Source: Dermanyssus gallinae | Lineage: Eukaryota; Arthropoda; Arachnida; Mesostigmata; Dermanyssidae | Direction of reading: 5' to 3' | Assembly (NCBI GenBank): GCA_003439945.1 | Contig: QVRM01001983.1 | Coordinates: 660,595 to 724,594, forward strand | DNA length: 64,000 bases | Translations under genes and position numbers: made by a program | The notes under the pieces: generated by a model | Databases searched by the model: none | What the model saw: the letters and a program-made list of their open reading frames with translations, nothing else | Told to the model about the DNA's origin: nothing | Part shown: in pieces, positions 34,213-47,284 of the stretch | Layout: every line of letters starts with the position of its first letter | Position numbering within the stretch: the first letter of the stretch is position 1

Positions 34213-34440
34213 TTTTTTTAACGCAATAGTGTAGATAAAGGGAGCTTCATTTTTAATGCGACAGCAATACGAAATGCTTTAAAGTATAGCATGTTGCCAG
34301 CTGTATCGTAATGCTTTATCGCACCCTCGAAAAGAAGCTTTGCATGCGACTATAAGGATTGATGTTTCTTGAGCCAACGCAAGGCGGTCTTTAATTCTCT
34401 GTGAGGTGTTTACAATTTAAAATGTATCAATTTTTAATAG

Positions 34441-34478
<38 letters not shown>

Positions 34479-34710
34479 CTATTAAAAATTGATACATTTT
34501 AAATTGTAAACACCTCACAGAGAATTAAAGACCGCCTTGCGTTGGCTCAAGAAACATCAATCCTTATAGTCGCATGCAAAGCTTCTTTTCGAGGGTGCGA
34601 TAAAGCATTACGATACAGCTGGCAACATGCTATACTTTAAAGCATTTCGTATTGCTGTCGCATTAAAAATGAAGCTCCCTTTATCTACACTATTGCGTTA
34701 AAAAAAGGCA
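34209..34710. repeat. 502-bp TA-centred perfect or near-perfect palindrome
   Basis: Left arm 34209-34441 and right arm 34479-34710 are inverted copies with no mismatch that I could find by eye, around a 36-bp (TA)n centre. The outer ends read TGCC and GGCA. The arms have no coding capacity and no transposon terminal repeat that I recognise. This may be a foldback element, a recent inverted duplication started in the TA tract, or an assembly artefact. Confidence 0.9.
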
Positions 34711-37061
34711 GTGCAATCTGGTAATTTACTTCTCAAGAGATTTGCCAAACACGACTCACTGAAAAAGCTTAACGTGGAAGGTCATTGTATCCCGTACATC
34801 AGCCCCATCGCGCTTCCGTCAACGTGTTGCTACAGCCAGGCACGCAGAGCATGCTAAAATCGAGAAGGCAAGTACAGAGAAACCGAGGTACAGAAAAAAT
34901 ACAATTTCAAATCAATTTCTACGTACGTGTCGAGCCCCATAGGTGAGGGAACGGAAAAAGTTGTACAAGCATAGAGATATGTACATGCAAACATGTGTAA
35001 TAATTCTCAGACATGGATTTCTCGTTCTAGCAAGATTGATTCGCTGGCTTCAATTCGCTTTCGCTCGGCGGTTCCGCTGCCCTAGTCGCACGAGTTTCTA
35101 TTGCGCAATTCCGTAAGCTTACAGCAGCTATCTCGAGCAAATCCGATATTAGTGGTATTATAGTTTACTTTACACAGTTTCGCAGTTTCATTGAGGTTAA
35201 AAGTGTAAAGACTAGACAGGGAAACAAGTTTAGTTAAATGAAAACGTTTGTGGGACGTTTAGTAGATATGTGATTATTAAGGATATTTCGTATCAAGCAG
35301 CTGTCCCATCCCAGTGGCAACAGATCGGTTTCGCGCTTCGTGTGCGCTCTAGTGTTTCTGAAGTTTTTGACAAAAAATTGCGGCATGAAAAATGTAAATG
35401 GTACACATGGGATTAACGACGTAAACTGCGTGTGAATGTTACCTGCCCCGTCGTAGTCTCCATAAAGCACACATACTGAGAAGCTCAACTCTCGTCACAT
35501 TCCTACTCCTGTGCGAGGCATTGAAGGAAACCCTGCTCCACCACGCGCGCAGCATGCCGTGGAGAGTTGGAGTGCGGTGGACTCTTCAAACAAAATTCAG
35601 AACAACTTGCAATGGCTGCAGCAAATCTGTCCACACACACACTGCTGCTTTCAAATCCCGGACACGAGCGACCATTTTTGCAAATCATGCTTTTAGTCCG
35701 AGGCATCAATGACAGTAAACCGACAGCACTGAGCACAAAATCCACCTGCCTGCACCTGCCTAAACGAAATGCCAACGTTACAAAAGCGCAATGATGATTT
35801 AGCCGATAGAGTCATCAACACACCAATGACCGGAACTATGGCCAGAACTCAACAGCACATCATCGGACGTCAACAGAACCAACACCGAAGATCAACGCAG
35901 CAGCAGCATCAAATTCGAAGCAACGAAAAGAAGCGTCACGTGTAATACAATGTACTACGCGGAAGTATCACACTGCGTCGCATCAGCTTCGACCATGGTG
36001 ACAGGAGAAACGGTAGAACGGTGAATCCCAAGAGACAAAGACAACAAAGATAAGTGGCGTACACAAGGCAGAACAGAAGCAAACAGTGCTAGCACAGGGA
36101 CGAACAAAAGGGGACCTGAAAGTTGGACCTCACGATGTACCGGAGAGACCGCGATACAGAGATTTGTTTGTAAGTCGCAACTAGTTAAGCCGTAGTGAGG
36201 ACGACGTAAAATATTATGCTAACCGAATTATAGGGAGCAAGGCCGGGGTAAAGAAATGACGAAGCCAGCAGAGCGAAATGAAACATATTTAAATAGTTAC
36301 CATGTACAGGTATGCGCCAAGCATTATAATGAACTACTAGATTCGACAGTACGGCCAAAAGACGTGCATTTTCGACTATTTTGGATCTGAAACCCTATCG
36401 GGTTGCCGGGTTAGGTTGCTAAAAAACAGCAACAGCCCTGAGAATCTGTGAGCACAAAAAGAACGGAACGATCGAACAAGCATATCAGACCAACACTGCC
36501 CACGACGTGCCAGCAAATTGTTTAGACACCATTGTTGGAACATTTTTACAAGATATGTCTGTATAAATTTATATATTATAAACTGGAACTTTTTTTCACG
36601 ATACTAAAGTAATTTTTGGTTACGCCGTTTCATTAAGAGTGTCATATTAGCCTTGATAACATTTGAACTACCTCTATGTTACGACTGTCCTTGGCAAAAG
36701 TCTTGAATAATATTAAATTATCAATAAATTAATTTCATTGAAAACCATACTATCGTTCTGATACATTATAGTAAGAATCTACCCTTTCTGGGGCTACTTT
36801 TGCGAGCTTTCCCTAACAGAAGTGCTGTTAACAATTTTGTAACTTATTCATACACAAGGCTTGTGACAAAATATAGAATGCTTAATTATCGCCTAGTGCG
36901 ATTTGTCCCCATTTGTTTAGATGTGTATTAGAGTTATATAATACGGTATTCAAAACCAAACTCATACAACAGCTTTATTTAATTTTGCCGGATCCGTTAA
37001 CAACATGTATATTTGGATCAGCCTCTCACCTCATAAAGCAATAAAAATAGAATAAGCACCG

Positions 37062-37066
<5 letters not shown>
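34711..37066. other. No recognisable feature
   Basis: Some 2.3 kb, AT-rich towards 36500-37060. A cysteine-containing patch around 35600 (CNGCSKSVHTHT) is too short to assign. Confidence 0.45.

Positions 37067-37147
<81 letters not shown>
37067..37147. repeat. (TA)n microsatellite
   Basis: TA array of about 80 bp. Confidence 0.95.
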
Positions 37148-37149
<2 letters not shown>

Positions 37150-40100
37150 TCTCTCTTGTCACAGTACTTTTGCTTTTCTTCCCTTGTTTGCATGTCTATT
37201 ACGTCACTTTCTTCAGCATTATCGTAAACGGCCAGTTACCACAAAAATCTTCACATATTCTCTGTTTAACCTGTAGGTTGGCTTTACACCGGTCATTGAA
37301 CTCAGGCTTTCTTATACGTTCCTGGCGCGCAACTACTGCACTTTTTATCTGATTTGCCAGTTAACGCTCACCGGACTTTATTTGAATCTCTCCTGGTAGA
37401 AACACTTGAGCAACTCCCATTTAGAAAACTAAAAGAAGACTATCTAATTTTGTCGCGTCTACGTTTTCTCCTCCTTACTGGTGTCACCCCTATGGGTATG
37501 TGCCTACTAAGCCGCAAATCATCGGTGCGTTTCTCGGCACCGCTTAAGCCCTAAACATGATACGTTCTGTCGTAATTTTAGTGTACTCAACACCTACCAG
37601 TCTCAATAAACTGCCATCATTTGAACTTACTTCTACTTGGTTGCTCGCTATTATTCCTATTCTCATTTCTCCAATTTCTGCTCTTGTAAATACTGAAACT
37701 TGCCGACCTGGCCTGCCCCGTCTCTCACCTTCATGTGCTATTGCGTGCTATCCGTAGAAGCCCTCGAAATAAAAGGCCTTATAGTTCAGGTTTCCATCAA
37801 AATTAAAATATTCACTCATCGGAATGCTTCTGCGCCCAATACACGATGTTTAAGTTTCATAGATCTTATACATCATGGTCTTCGAAGTTACGCAGCATGA
37901 CCCTTATATTTCGTGTAAGCCGTTCTGTGCCATTTCTAATGTTATCCAGCGGAGTCCAAATTTTGTATTCGGCGCACGCATGACAGTGCTCCGATTCGTG
38001 GGTCTGGTCTTTCCCTGACTGGGTATTGGAATTACGGAGCGGAATGCTGTCGTCATCGCAGTCATTTTTTATTTAAATGTAGAATAACAGTTTCTTTGGC
38101 ATTGCTACGGAAAGTCAGTTGGATCGACCCGGCCAGCGAGAAAGCGTCCACTGAGCTCTTCTTTGGCTATGCTAGCCATTATTGCTGCGCGTATGACGAC
38201 AGGAAGTACGGATTCCAGGATTTTAAACGACAATCGTCACGATAGTCCCCTGTATGATTAGAGCGGAGTACTTTTTTACGCCACCATCTGTTAATCGTTG
38301 CGCCGATAGGTGTGAGTGTACTAACTGGGCTGCCGGCTTTGGTTCGATACAGTCAGCGTCCGCTATGTGCGTCGTGGCCGGGGGGTTACAAATCCCACCT
38401 TTAACGTCCTTCACCCCATTTTTACGTGCGCCGTTGCCGAAATCGCATTGCGTCTTGGATTCTTCGCTTGCACCGGAGACGCATCTGTAACCCCAGACTA
38501 CAGTGCCAAAAGAATCGCCAATTCCAAGATGAAATTATGAACCCTGGTGCTTTTGCCCTCCACCTTGAAACGTGTTCCGCCTATTTTGAGCAGTCCTCGA
38601 CATCCACTGGCCCTATTAGCAAGAGTAAAGTTGCTCGGTCGTATTCCCTCTCCACTACTATAATAAGTTTGCCGTTTTCTGTGAAGCGAGGCTCTTCCAG
38701 TTTTCCTCTGACGATCTTCGTCGCAATGTCGTCGCAGATCTCTCTAAAGCGCGAAGCCCTAGAGTGTTGTTAGCCGCGGAAAAGATTACGGCTTCCTGCC
38801 TATCAAATGTCACTTTTGGCGGTGCTCCCACCTTCGGAAAACGCAGTCGCCTAAATCGGGTTGCCGTAGTAAATTTTCCGAGCCATTCTAGAGTTCTTCA
38901 CTGTTACGAGCTTCCTCGGCTGCGCCGTTGACGCCCTCCGTGTTCGCTAGGAGAGATTTAGCCTGCACGCACACCTTCCCTGCGAGCGTCTTCCGTAAGG
39001 TTTGACGCAGCCCGCTTGTTACCGCTCATCTTTGGATGGCAAACGAGACCCGCACCTCTGACTGCTCTAGCAGTATATTCATATGTCGCCACCGCACGAT
39101 CTGCATGCAGCGGTTCATTTTGGTGCTGTTTCGTTGGCGTTCCTTACTTGGACAAGACAGGCTCCCGCGCCGGGCCTGATTAAAAACAAGATATTGTTTG
39201 TGTACGTTTGCTGTGTTCGTTTTTATAATAAGAATGATAAACGTGCACTATTATGATTTTATAATTAATTTAATTAATTAATGATAAGGCTGAATGTGGT
39301 AACTGATGAACAAGGACATACACAATCAAGATAATTATGATAGTGATGGGGATGGGAATGACTTAACAGATCTGGACGACGGTGGTGCTGATGGCGACAC
39401 TGGTAGAGGTGAGGTTGACGTTCATTGTACTCAAAAGGACGCAGTTAGATCTAGTAAAGGCTCGAGCCTAGTTCAGAAACAGTGCACATGTACGCTTCAA
39501 GTAGGCAGGTGTATAGGTAGGAAGGGAACAACGCTGGAGACTCATGCTGCGCTGTCTGGTGGATGGCGCCAACATCAAGTATCGTAGAGGGGCGGGAGTG
39601 GCAGGCGTTTATTTGTCGTGGTCATCTAGCGTAGGTACAGGTAGGTTTGCAGGTAACATACGGCTGAACGTTGGGTAATTGCGTCAGCGCGTCCGGCTGC
39701 AAATGCGAAATAGAGACAACAACAAAAAAAAGAGAAAACATAGATAGAAGACATCGACCAAACCAACTCTGGCGTTCGGAACGCACGTTGATTTGTAGTC
39801 ATTTCTGTTTTCCTCTTGCCGCGGTTAAAAGACTTTTTCGCTTCTCCACCCGCTGCGCCGTCGGCCGCTCGTCATCGCCATTGCACGCCACGGCAGGCCG
39901 GCCACCACCGAGCTGATGTCGGTCCTTCTGTGGCCTTTCATCGAAGTCGTCCCTGTCTGCCCACATCTGCTATTCTCCGCTTTTTGCGGCAGCAGCAGCA
40001 CTTGGCATTTGATGGGGGGGGGGGGGCCTGACTTCATTCGGCTTTGACGACGATTCGACAAAAAGGCTGACATAAAGCAGCAAGCGCGCTGAAGAAGAAC

Positions 40101-40734
40101 CGTCGCTGCTGCCACTGGTGCAATTGCTTGCTTGCGACGCGGCGGGGAAAGTGAGGCGGGCGGGGTTCGGAGGTTGTCCGAAGGTCATTTCGGACAGTAT
40201 ACGAAAGCGGGCAATGGGGACTGCAAGGGTATATGTGTGTGCGCCCCCCGCCCTAGCAAACCTCTCGATCTTCTTTCGTCTCTCGGTAGGTAGGTTCGTA
40301 GGTAGATCGTAGGCCAATCGATAGGTCGCTGAATCTGTTTCTGTCGTAAATCGTATAACACTTGATATCGCCACGTATGAAGGATTTAAATCTTATGGCA
40401 TGAAGAATCGTATTGAGAAAAAAAAATATTGCATTGAAGAACTGTAAGCGGAGCGGCGGCAGGCAATGTGGGGAACGCGAGCGCATACATATCGCATACC
40501 TAGGCTCATGCTTGAAAAGCACGCCGAAAACGCGTAGCAAAAGAGGTCAGGTGTGTACGCTGTCTAATATATAACTTCAAAGTAAGCTGCCAGCAATCTG
40601 ACCAATAGCTGCAGCCGAGCAAAAAAGAGAGGAAAATGACCATAGAAACAGCCCACGCAGACGCGACAAGACCGCGATCTGCATTCACTAAAGGGTGATT
40701 TAAAAGGGTATCTGCAGATAGCGAATATCTGGGT

Positions 40735-40737
<3 letters not shown>
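37148..40737. other. No recognised gene
   Basis: Moderately GC-rich in 38400-39170, where the minus strand has patches such as RLRFPKVGAPPKVTF that could be decayed retrotransposon ORF1, but nothing I can defend. A G-run lies at 40014-40026. The two strands of 39800-40330 are CpG-rich with overlapping open frames in all directions. Confidence 0.4.
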
Positions 40738-40786
<49 letters not shown>

Positions 40787-40787
40787 C
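40738..40787. repeat. (TA)n microsatellite
   Basis: TA array with one TG interruption. Confidence 0.95.
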
Positions 40788-41748
40788 TAAGCGACTGCTA
40801 CCTAACGACCTAAAATGTCCCTGAAATAAAAATAATGGCTTTGCGCACAATACGATAAACTCCTTGCATTACATAATGCAAAAATAAGTAAAGGCAGGTG
40901 GCCGCTAGCTATTACCCCCAGAGCAATCACCCCGTTGTGTATTTGGTGCAGGTACAGTAGACCGCTATAGCCGTGCCGACGTGGTCTAAGGTTGGGGAGA
41001 GGGGCTGGTCTGGTTCCAACGTACCGGGGTGAATAGGTGATAAACCTTACCGCTGACAGCGGCCATGCTGCCATAAGGACTGTTGGGGTTACTCTGGATA
41101 TCCCAACATGCCTGGGTCCATTTGCGACAATGTTTCTAAAGACTTGAAAATCGGGTTGATGTTACCAAGTAATATGAGTAAAACAGCACCGTAAACTTAA
41201 TGCAAAAAACACTACTACACTAAAATAACCATAAACTGAAGTGTATTTAAAATTACCATGTTTGTTATACGATGTTCATAAGTGGCTACTTACCCGACAC
41301 GAACAAATTATAGTAGGCCTAGAACTGTGCACTTGTGATAACTCCAGGCTGGTGTAAAAGAGTAAATTTACATGACTTGGCAGTTGTAGGTCGTAGTGCA
41401 AGCTGTGTCATTTGTTTTGAATATTCACTAATTGAAACGGTCGTTTCACTTTGAGAGCACGGCAACTATTCTTCTCATTGTTCAACTTCGGAACGGAATT
41501 GCCCTATTCAAACCCCCCTTCTATGGAATTGCCCTGCTAGTCTGTTTCATCCTTTATTTTCGTTTTTGTCCACTGTGTGCCCGTTCTACCGCCTCTACAC
41601 CCTTACAAGTTTGTCCCTTACTCGCAAACCGCCTCAAAATTGGTTCTGTGATTTACGATCTACGAGCTTTCACCGATGTCAGTCCGGTATGAGTTATGAT
41701 TGTTATTGTGGAGGTTGAGGTGTCAGGAAGAAAGATGACCCAAGACCC
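40788..41748. other. No recognisable feature
   Basis: Nothing identified on either strand. Confidence 0.5.
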
Positions 41749-41750
41749 CC

Positions 41751-41807
<57 letters not shown>

Positions 41808-41810
41808 TAT
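41749..41810. repeat. (CT)n-(TA)n compound microsatellite
   Basis: CT run to 41773 joined to TA run. Confidence 0.95.
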
Positions 41811-42396
41811 GACAATGAAGTTTAGCACAATGTGCGTACGGTGAATTGTATGCGTAGCAAAATAATAGAAGAACCGTACGAATGATTCTACCGGCACATA
41901 TACTGGACTCTAGACTCTTTTCAGCGGAAAGCGAAATCTTTTGCGGTACGACCGCCCGGCCAGCCGGCCGTGGATGACAACGGCTTATGACCCACGGCCG
42001 GCAGGCCGGACGGTCCACACGATCTATGATAGCACGATATCCTGGCGTCGAGGCTTGTTTTCTTCCTCTCGGGCATAGCGACGGACGACTTCAGCTTCCC
42101 CGCCCGGATTTGCGCCAACGAAGGGCCGCCTGTGTAGCTTATTCGTACAAGTTCGTATGCGATATGCGACATTGTGATTTCATCACTTGTCACAAGCATG
42201 AAAGTTAAAAGCCAAATATGTCTTCGTACGAGTCATGCCTTCAAGAAAAGTTGGCACACCCTTTCCTGTACCGCCTCGTCCGCGATGTGTGAACAGAAGC
42301 TTCTGCATGAGTCTCTGGCAATCATAAATAAAGCCTCTAAATTGGTAATTTTACTAGAAATATTAATACTACCAATAAATACTTTAAACTAATACT
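41811..42396. other. No recognised gene
   Basis: Includes an 11-bp GC-rich inverted repeat, GCCGGCCGTGG / CCACGGCCGGC, at about 41959-42003 with an 18-base loop. Confidence 0.5.
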
Positions 42397-42400
42397 ATTA

Positions 42401-42480
<80 letters not shown>
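42397..42480. repeat. (TTA)n microsatellite
   Basis: About 28 copies of TTA, followed by very AT-rich sequence. Confidence 0.95.
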
Positions 42481-42482
<2 letters not shown>

Positions 42483-42639
42483 AAATAGCATTTTTAAAAA
42501 ATACCTTAACAAATGTATTGAATCTACTTATGTATATATATAATTTTATAGATATTATACGTTCTTTTAAACTTCTTACTTAACAATAATATAAAATATA
42601 TGTTATAGAATAATTATAAGGCAAATAAATGATAACAGT

Positions 42640-43020
42640 CAACCCTGGATTGCTTCAGAAAATAATTACAGGAGACAAGTTATAGGTAAGTGGTTACGAT
42701 ATCGAGACCAAGGGCTAATCCTCCCAGTGGCGCTTCCAAGAAAAAGTCGATCGAAAAATTCCGACAGAGCTGATTCAACACTAAGGATCTCTTGGCTGTT
42801 TTTTCAACCACGAGGGAATCATTTTTCACGAATTTTCGCCACCTGGTGCTACGGTCAATGAGGAATGTTAGGCAAAATGTTAGGAAGCAACTCCTGGATC
42901 CTCGATCACGACAACGATTAACAAAAATCTGAAGGAACAACGTTTCGAAGCTTTAGAGGAGATACAGGAAAACCGTAGGAGAGGTAATGAGCTATTTTAA
43001 AGGGAACAATAACACTTTAA
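42640..43020 (+). pseudogene. mariner transposase remnant, second subfamily, copy 2
   Basis: Degenerate plus-strand copy of the same mariner as 15680-16330: QKIITGD, GYDIETKG, FFNHEGIIFHEF and PPGATVNEE, then a deletion and the C-terminal NELF block near 42985. Stops and frameshifts throughout; about half the gene is deleted relative to a complete mariner. It ends close to (TA)n preceded by TCG, as the other copy does. Confidence 0.75.
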
Positions 43021-43062
43021 AAAATTAAATATATGTACTTTTATGGCAGTATAACCCAATCG

Positions 43063-43088
43063 TATATATATATATATATATATATATA
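43063..43088. repeat. (TA)n microsatellite
   Basis: TA array next to the mariner remnant. Confidence 0.95.
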
Positions 43089-44120
43089 CCGTTGTGATAT
43101 ACTGCCGTGCTCTCAGAAGGATATCAGAGGCAATGCATTTACCGAATCCCTACTGCTGCCGTTGCTGCTGGTTTCGTTTTCCAACGGGTGTTTTGCCCAT
43201 CTTGAAAAGGAGCCTTTTTGTTCGGACGCGGTGGCACGTACCCCGCTATTCGCTTTGTTTCATTGACGGCAACGGGAGTGGGTTACATTTGAGCAATATA
43301 GAATTCAATCACCCGTGATCGCTGCTCCATTGTTGGTACGAAGTGGAAAGCAGAGAACGGAGTACGCTTGCATGAGTTCCTCTCGAACAACAGCACATAT
43401 CTCGTGCACATTATTGGAAGAGTATTGATTGAGATACAGCAGTGGGAGGCCGAGAGGTGAAGAAGTAGAGGACGAGGCCGCCAAAAAGAGCGGAAAACGG
43501 CAGATCAAAAAAAAGAAAAATGACAAAGGTACAATAACACATAAAACGCATAGATGAGCATTTAGAAAGGAAAATGATTCAAACACGCATAGATGAGAAA
43601 TTAAAAAGGCAAAACTCAACGGGTGTAGGTCAGGCGAGCGAGATAGGAAGACGGATGCGTTTGTGTAGTCCGTTCTCGAATATCATCATCATAGATGAAT
43701 GAGTATAGCGGTGGAGAGTAGTGGCGCAGACATAGGGGTTCCTGAAGAGGTAGGTGCCTTATATGCCATTATCCAACCATGAAGAGCATGCCGTAAGGTT
43801 AGCCAGCTGCTGCACTAAATAGGCTTGCCTAAGGCACCACCAATAATCGATTGGATCTGCACCGTGTGTCGCAATGTAAACACTCTTTTTTTAGATTCAC
43901 TTTGCAGCCTACCTCAATAAATTGCTGGGCTTGTCTAAGGGCACATACATAATGGCATTCGACTGGACAATCATTTTGACATTTTGGCACGTAAGCATTG
44001 TCTTGTTTTAACGCTCTGACAACCATGCTCGTAATCGGCTAAGTTGCCTGTAGCACGATATCGTCTAAATGCATCTACCGTCATCGCGTTCTCATTACTG
44101 GACTTAATAGGCTTTCTTCA
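43089..44120. other. No recognisable feature
   Basis: Nothing identified. Confidence 0.5.
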
Positions 44121-44129
44121 GCAGAGGTA

Positions 44130-44285
44130 TGTAGCACCAGGGTGATGACAACCACGTCTAACAAATACAACCAGCAGGACCGGGGCTCGAATTTGCGATT
44201 GTTTTGCTAAGCATAGTTGCCGTGGCAATGCCCCGTTTTAAACGGTGCGTTAGCCGTTTAAGCCACCGCCGCTACAAAACTACTG
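44130..44285 (-). mobile_element. Possible tRNA-derived SINE, second type
   Basis: On the minus strand a pol III A-box-like TGGCTTAAACGG (about 44258-44269) lies some 75 bases upstream of a B-box-like AATTCGAGCC. The cloverleaf is not intact, so this is not a working tRNA. It does not share the body of the 23.3/61.8-kb SINE. Confidence 0.45.
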
Positions 44286-44412
44286 TCTATAGCGCATAAG
44301 CGTGTAAACGCGTATATAATATTTACGCGAGTATTGGCATTTTTTAACAGTGAACTGAAAAGGCTAGGTTTAGCAGATTCCATAATGGTGGCAACAACGA
44401 ACAAGACATCAG

Positions 44413-44415
<3 letters not shown>

Positions 44416-44483
<68 letters not shown>

Positions 44484-44490
44484 CTATATA
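44416..44490. repeat. (TA)n at 5' junction of copy B
   Basis: TA array with a few TT/CT interruptions, immediately followed by family 2 ORF1 sequence. Confidence 0.95.
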
Positions 44491-44559
44491 AGCCGAAATT
44501 CAGGAAAATACTTTCAATGATGGATTTGTGACTGTGACATCCTTTGTGAAGGGGAAAAG

Positions 44560-45290
44560 GCCCTCTCAAGAGGACAACAAAGCCTGGAGAATCTTAAAGA
44601 AGATTTATCGACGGGATCGGTAGGCGCGTTTAAAGTAATCATTAGAAGAAAAGAGACGTCGGAATGTGCTGAAACAGATTTCCCCGAGGGTTCACTGCTA
44701 TCCATATACAAGCTCATATTGGCCTTGTCACCCAAGTCAAAATTATCCGGGGGCAGAAAATCAATCATCGTGTGGACTCCTGATATAGAATCTACCCAGA
44801 AGCTGTTACCAGACACCAGCCTTGAAGATTTCGCGGTGTCGGCTCACTGCCCATCATTATTATCGGACGACGATTCAGGAGGTTCCAATTTGTCTCACAG
44901 AGGAAGAATTGTTAAAGGAATTAGCACCGCTTGGGGTGCACCCATGTGAAACGACTTACGCGGTTTCAGTCTGGAGCTAGAATGACTCTGAGTAAAGTGA
45001 TCCTGCTGTTTACCCGACAACCCCCACATTAATATTTTTAGGATTTCAGTCGCAACAAGTCGTGCTCAAACCAGACCAGCCTAGGCTTTGCCACAAATGA
45101 CTACGGCCTGGACATTTCGCGGAACGATGTACACAACAGCAAGTCCGCAGGAAGTGCGGCAATTCAGGCCAGCTTGCCGCAAATTGCACCAATCAGACGT
45201 GGTGTATCAACTGCCGGGGTCCTTACCCGTCCGAGTCGCCATCCTGCCCCTGATCTATTTCAGAGAGAAACAAATTATTACTTGAATCCA
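44560..45290 (+). pseudogene. Family 2 ORF1 (Gag-like), copy B
   Basis: Decayed counterpart of copy A ORF1: GAFKVIIRRKE, FPEGSLLS, GRKSIIVW, VSAHCPSLL, later QQVVLKPDQP. In the zinc-knuckle region (about 45090-45250) several cysteines are replaced and frames shift. Stops and indels are numerous. Confidence 0.8.
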
Positions 45291-45639
45291 GAACTCTGCA
45301 ACAGGTTCGAGTAACGTGTCCGGCTGCTGAGATCACCAGCAGTCGGCCAAACCCCACATCTCCATCCCCCGCAACATCCAAGTGGGCAGCTTACGTACGC
45401 CAAAGTCGTTCGCAGTATTTCTCAGTCGCCCGAGGACCCTGACCCTTACCTGCTCCTTCCTTCACCCAGGCCACTCCCCACCAAGAGGCCCAAGGAACGC
45501 TCGGGAAGATCACACTCGCCCCACGGTGCCGATTAACCCGTGGCCCGGTGCGTCGGGGCCCTAGTGGTGGTTTTTGAACCCCTCCTGCAGCTATTGCCGG
45601 TTTTGAAGAGGCTCAAATAATGCAATAATGATAAAACGG

Positions 45640-47230
45640 ACCCCGATAGTATAGCCAGTGGCGGGTTAGTGTCGTCGGCACATTCACAGCGAATAACTTG
45701 TCCACTATGCAACGAGCAATACATAAGAAGAGGGCCCACAAGACATATAGCAGCCAAACACCCATCGGCCTCTTCAAACATATCTACACCTACGCTCACA
45801 CTGATCGACAATAACATATAGCAGCCCGCCCGCATAATAGGATATATCCAGGGTGCAGCGAATAACTTAAGACTTCTAAGAATCCTTCCGAAACCGGTAA
45901 GGAAGCAGGTGGCGGAGGCCCTGGCAAATGTCCTCTTGGGGGTCTCAGCCGATAACAACGACGAGGCATGGTGTGCGCTCTTCTCGTTTGCGCCAGTGGT
46001 TCTCCGTCTTCCTTCCACCCGCAGTGACACCCAATCACTCTCTGTTTTCATCCGCCATAATCTACGCAAATTCTACAATGGATTGTCATCGGTGACGTGT
46101 CAGGCGTCGCCAGGCTGATCGGACCACCAGACCTAGAGTGGTCAGCTTCTCCCAACATTCCGCTTTCCGCACCACGTCAGGGGAAGAAGTTGTAGTCGCG
46201 GTTAAGAGTTTTGCACGGAGTTCTGTCGGAGCTCTTGACTTTATACGACCCTGACTGCTAATAAACTTCCTATCTCCGACTATGGGGGATACAGCCGGTC
46301 GGCTGGCGGGCGCACTGGCAAAAATCATCGACTTACTTCTGTGGCGCGCCCCTCCATTGTAACTGCTGTCTATTATCTTCAGAGCAAGGCTTCTTGTTTT
46401 ACAAAAGAAGGACGGGCAGTGAGGCCGACTGCTTGCTCTTCCAGTTTACGCAGGCTAGCCGCAAAGATTGCCTGTATTGGAACCAGGGATAGAATTGGCG
46501 AGGCGACAGGCCCTCAACAACTTGGCTTTGCTGTACCAGCCGGAGATGGGCCGCAGTACATGCCGCCCAAGCTTTCATTATTTCACGTACGTCTCCTGAA
46601 ATCGTCGTAAAGCTTGATTTCAAGAACGCATTTAACTCTGTAAGACGGGATCACCTCTTTAGGCGGTCGCGACACACTGCCCCCAGCTAACGCACCACGT
46701 CAATCAAGCGTACCTTACCGCTTCCTACCTGGCCCTCTCAGATGCTCTTATAGCTTTGACCACGGGGCTGCAACAGGGTCGCCCCTTGCCCCCTCCCCCC
46801 CTTTCTGTTTTGCCTGAACATCAAAGAGCTAGTTAACTCACTCAAAAGCCTACTAAACATTTGGTATTTGGATGACGGCGTGCTGGGGGCGATGTACATA
46901 TGGTTGCCGACGACGTTCGGCGCGTGCTCGATTTTCGTAAGATTTTGGGTTTGGAGCTGAATCCCGAGAAGTGTGGGATCTGTGTTACAGGCAATACTGC
47001 ACAGGTTCCGGACCTTTGCATTCTTCAAGCCTTATTGCTGGGCTTTAAGGTTACCCTCAACAATGTCTTGGAGCTCCTGGGAGTCCCCCTCCGGCTCGAA
47101 CACGCACTCAAAAAATGGCAGAACAAGCTTGAAGACCTCGCTGACAACCTCGCGCCGCTCGGCTCCCACCGCGCTCTCTTTTTACCTCGATTCTCCATCT
47201 CACCTACGAGAGCCACCAGATATTGTAGCT
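45640..47230 (+). pseudogene. Family 2 ORF2 (C2H2 + RT), copy B
   Basis: The C2H2 finger is present as CPLCNEQYIRRGPTRHIAAKH minus its last residues (about 45700-45760). RT blocks follow with many frameshifts: SSVGALDFIRP, KKDG, QQLGFAVPAG, KLDFKNAFN in broken form, GLQQGRPL (G-D of motif B changed), WYLDDGVLG (motif C intact, about 46860-46885) and GLELNPEKCG. After ELLGVPLR the copy continues to RATRY and is then deleted. Non-functional. Confidence 0.85.
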
Positions 47231-47258
47231 TCATTTGTATTCTTAATAAAAGCAGTGG

Positions 47259-47284
47259 TATATATATATATATATATATATATA
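47259..47284. repeat. (TA)n at 3' junction of copy B
   Basis: TA array directly after the copy B 3' end. Confidence 0.95.

Larger units (their letters stand above)
44491..47258 (+). mobile_element. Family 2 retrotransposon copy B, truncated and internally deleted
   Basis: Starts inside ORF1 directly at (TA)n, runs through the knuckle region, the C2H2 finger and RT, and then jumps at about 47220 from the post-RT linker straight to the 3' untranslated region (TGTATTCTTAATAAA, as in copy C), ending at (TA)n (47259-47284). The whole endonuclease is deleted. Confidence 0.88.

Noticed and set aside
35511..35794. Zinc-finger-like patch with CNGCSKSVHTHT
   Set aside because: Too short, frames disagree, and the cysteine spacing matches no family I can name.
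37560..39170. Possible decayed retrotransposon ORF on the minus strand
   Set aside because: Only isolated protein-like patches; no RT, endonuclease or knuckle motif could be traced.
44130..44285. Functional tRNA gene
   Set aside because: A- and B-box-like motifs are present but the acceptor and anticodon stems do not form; better explained as a SINE remnant.
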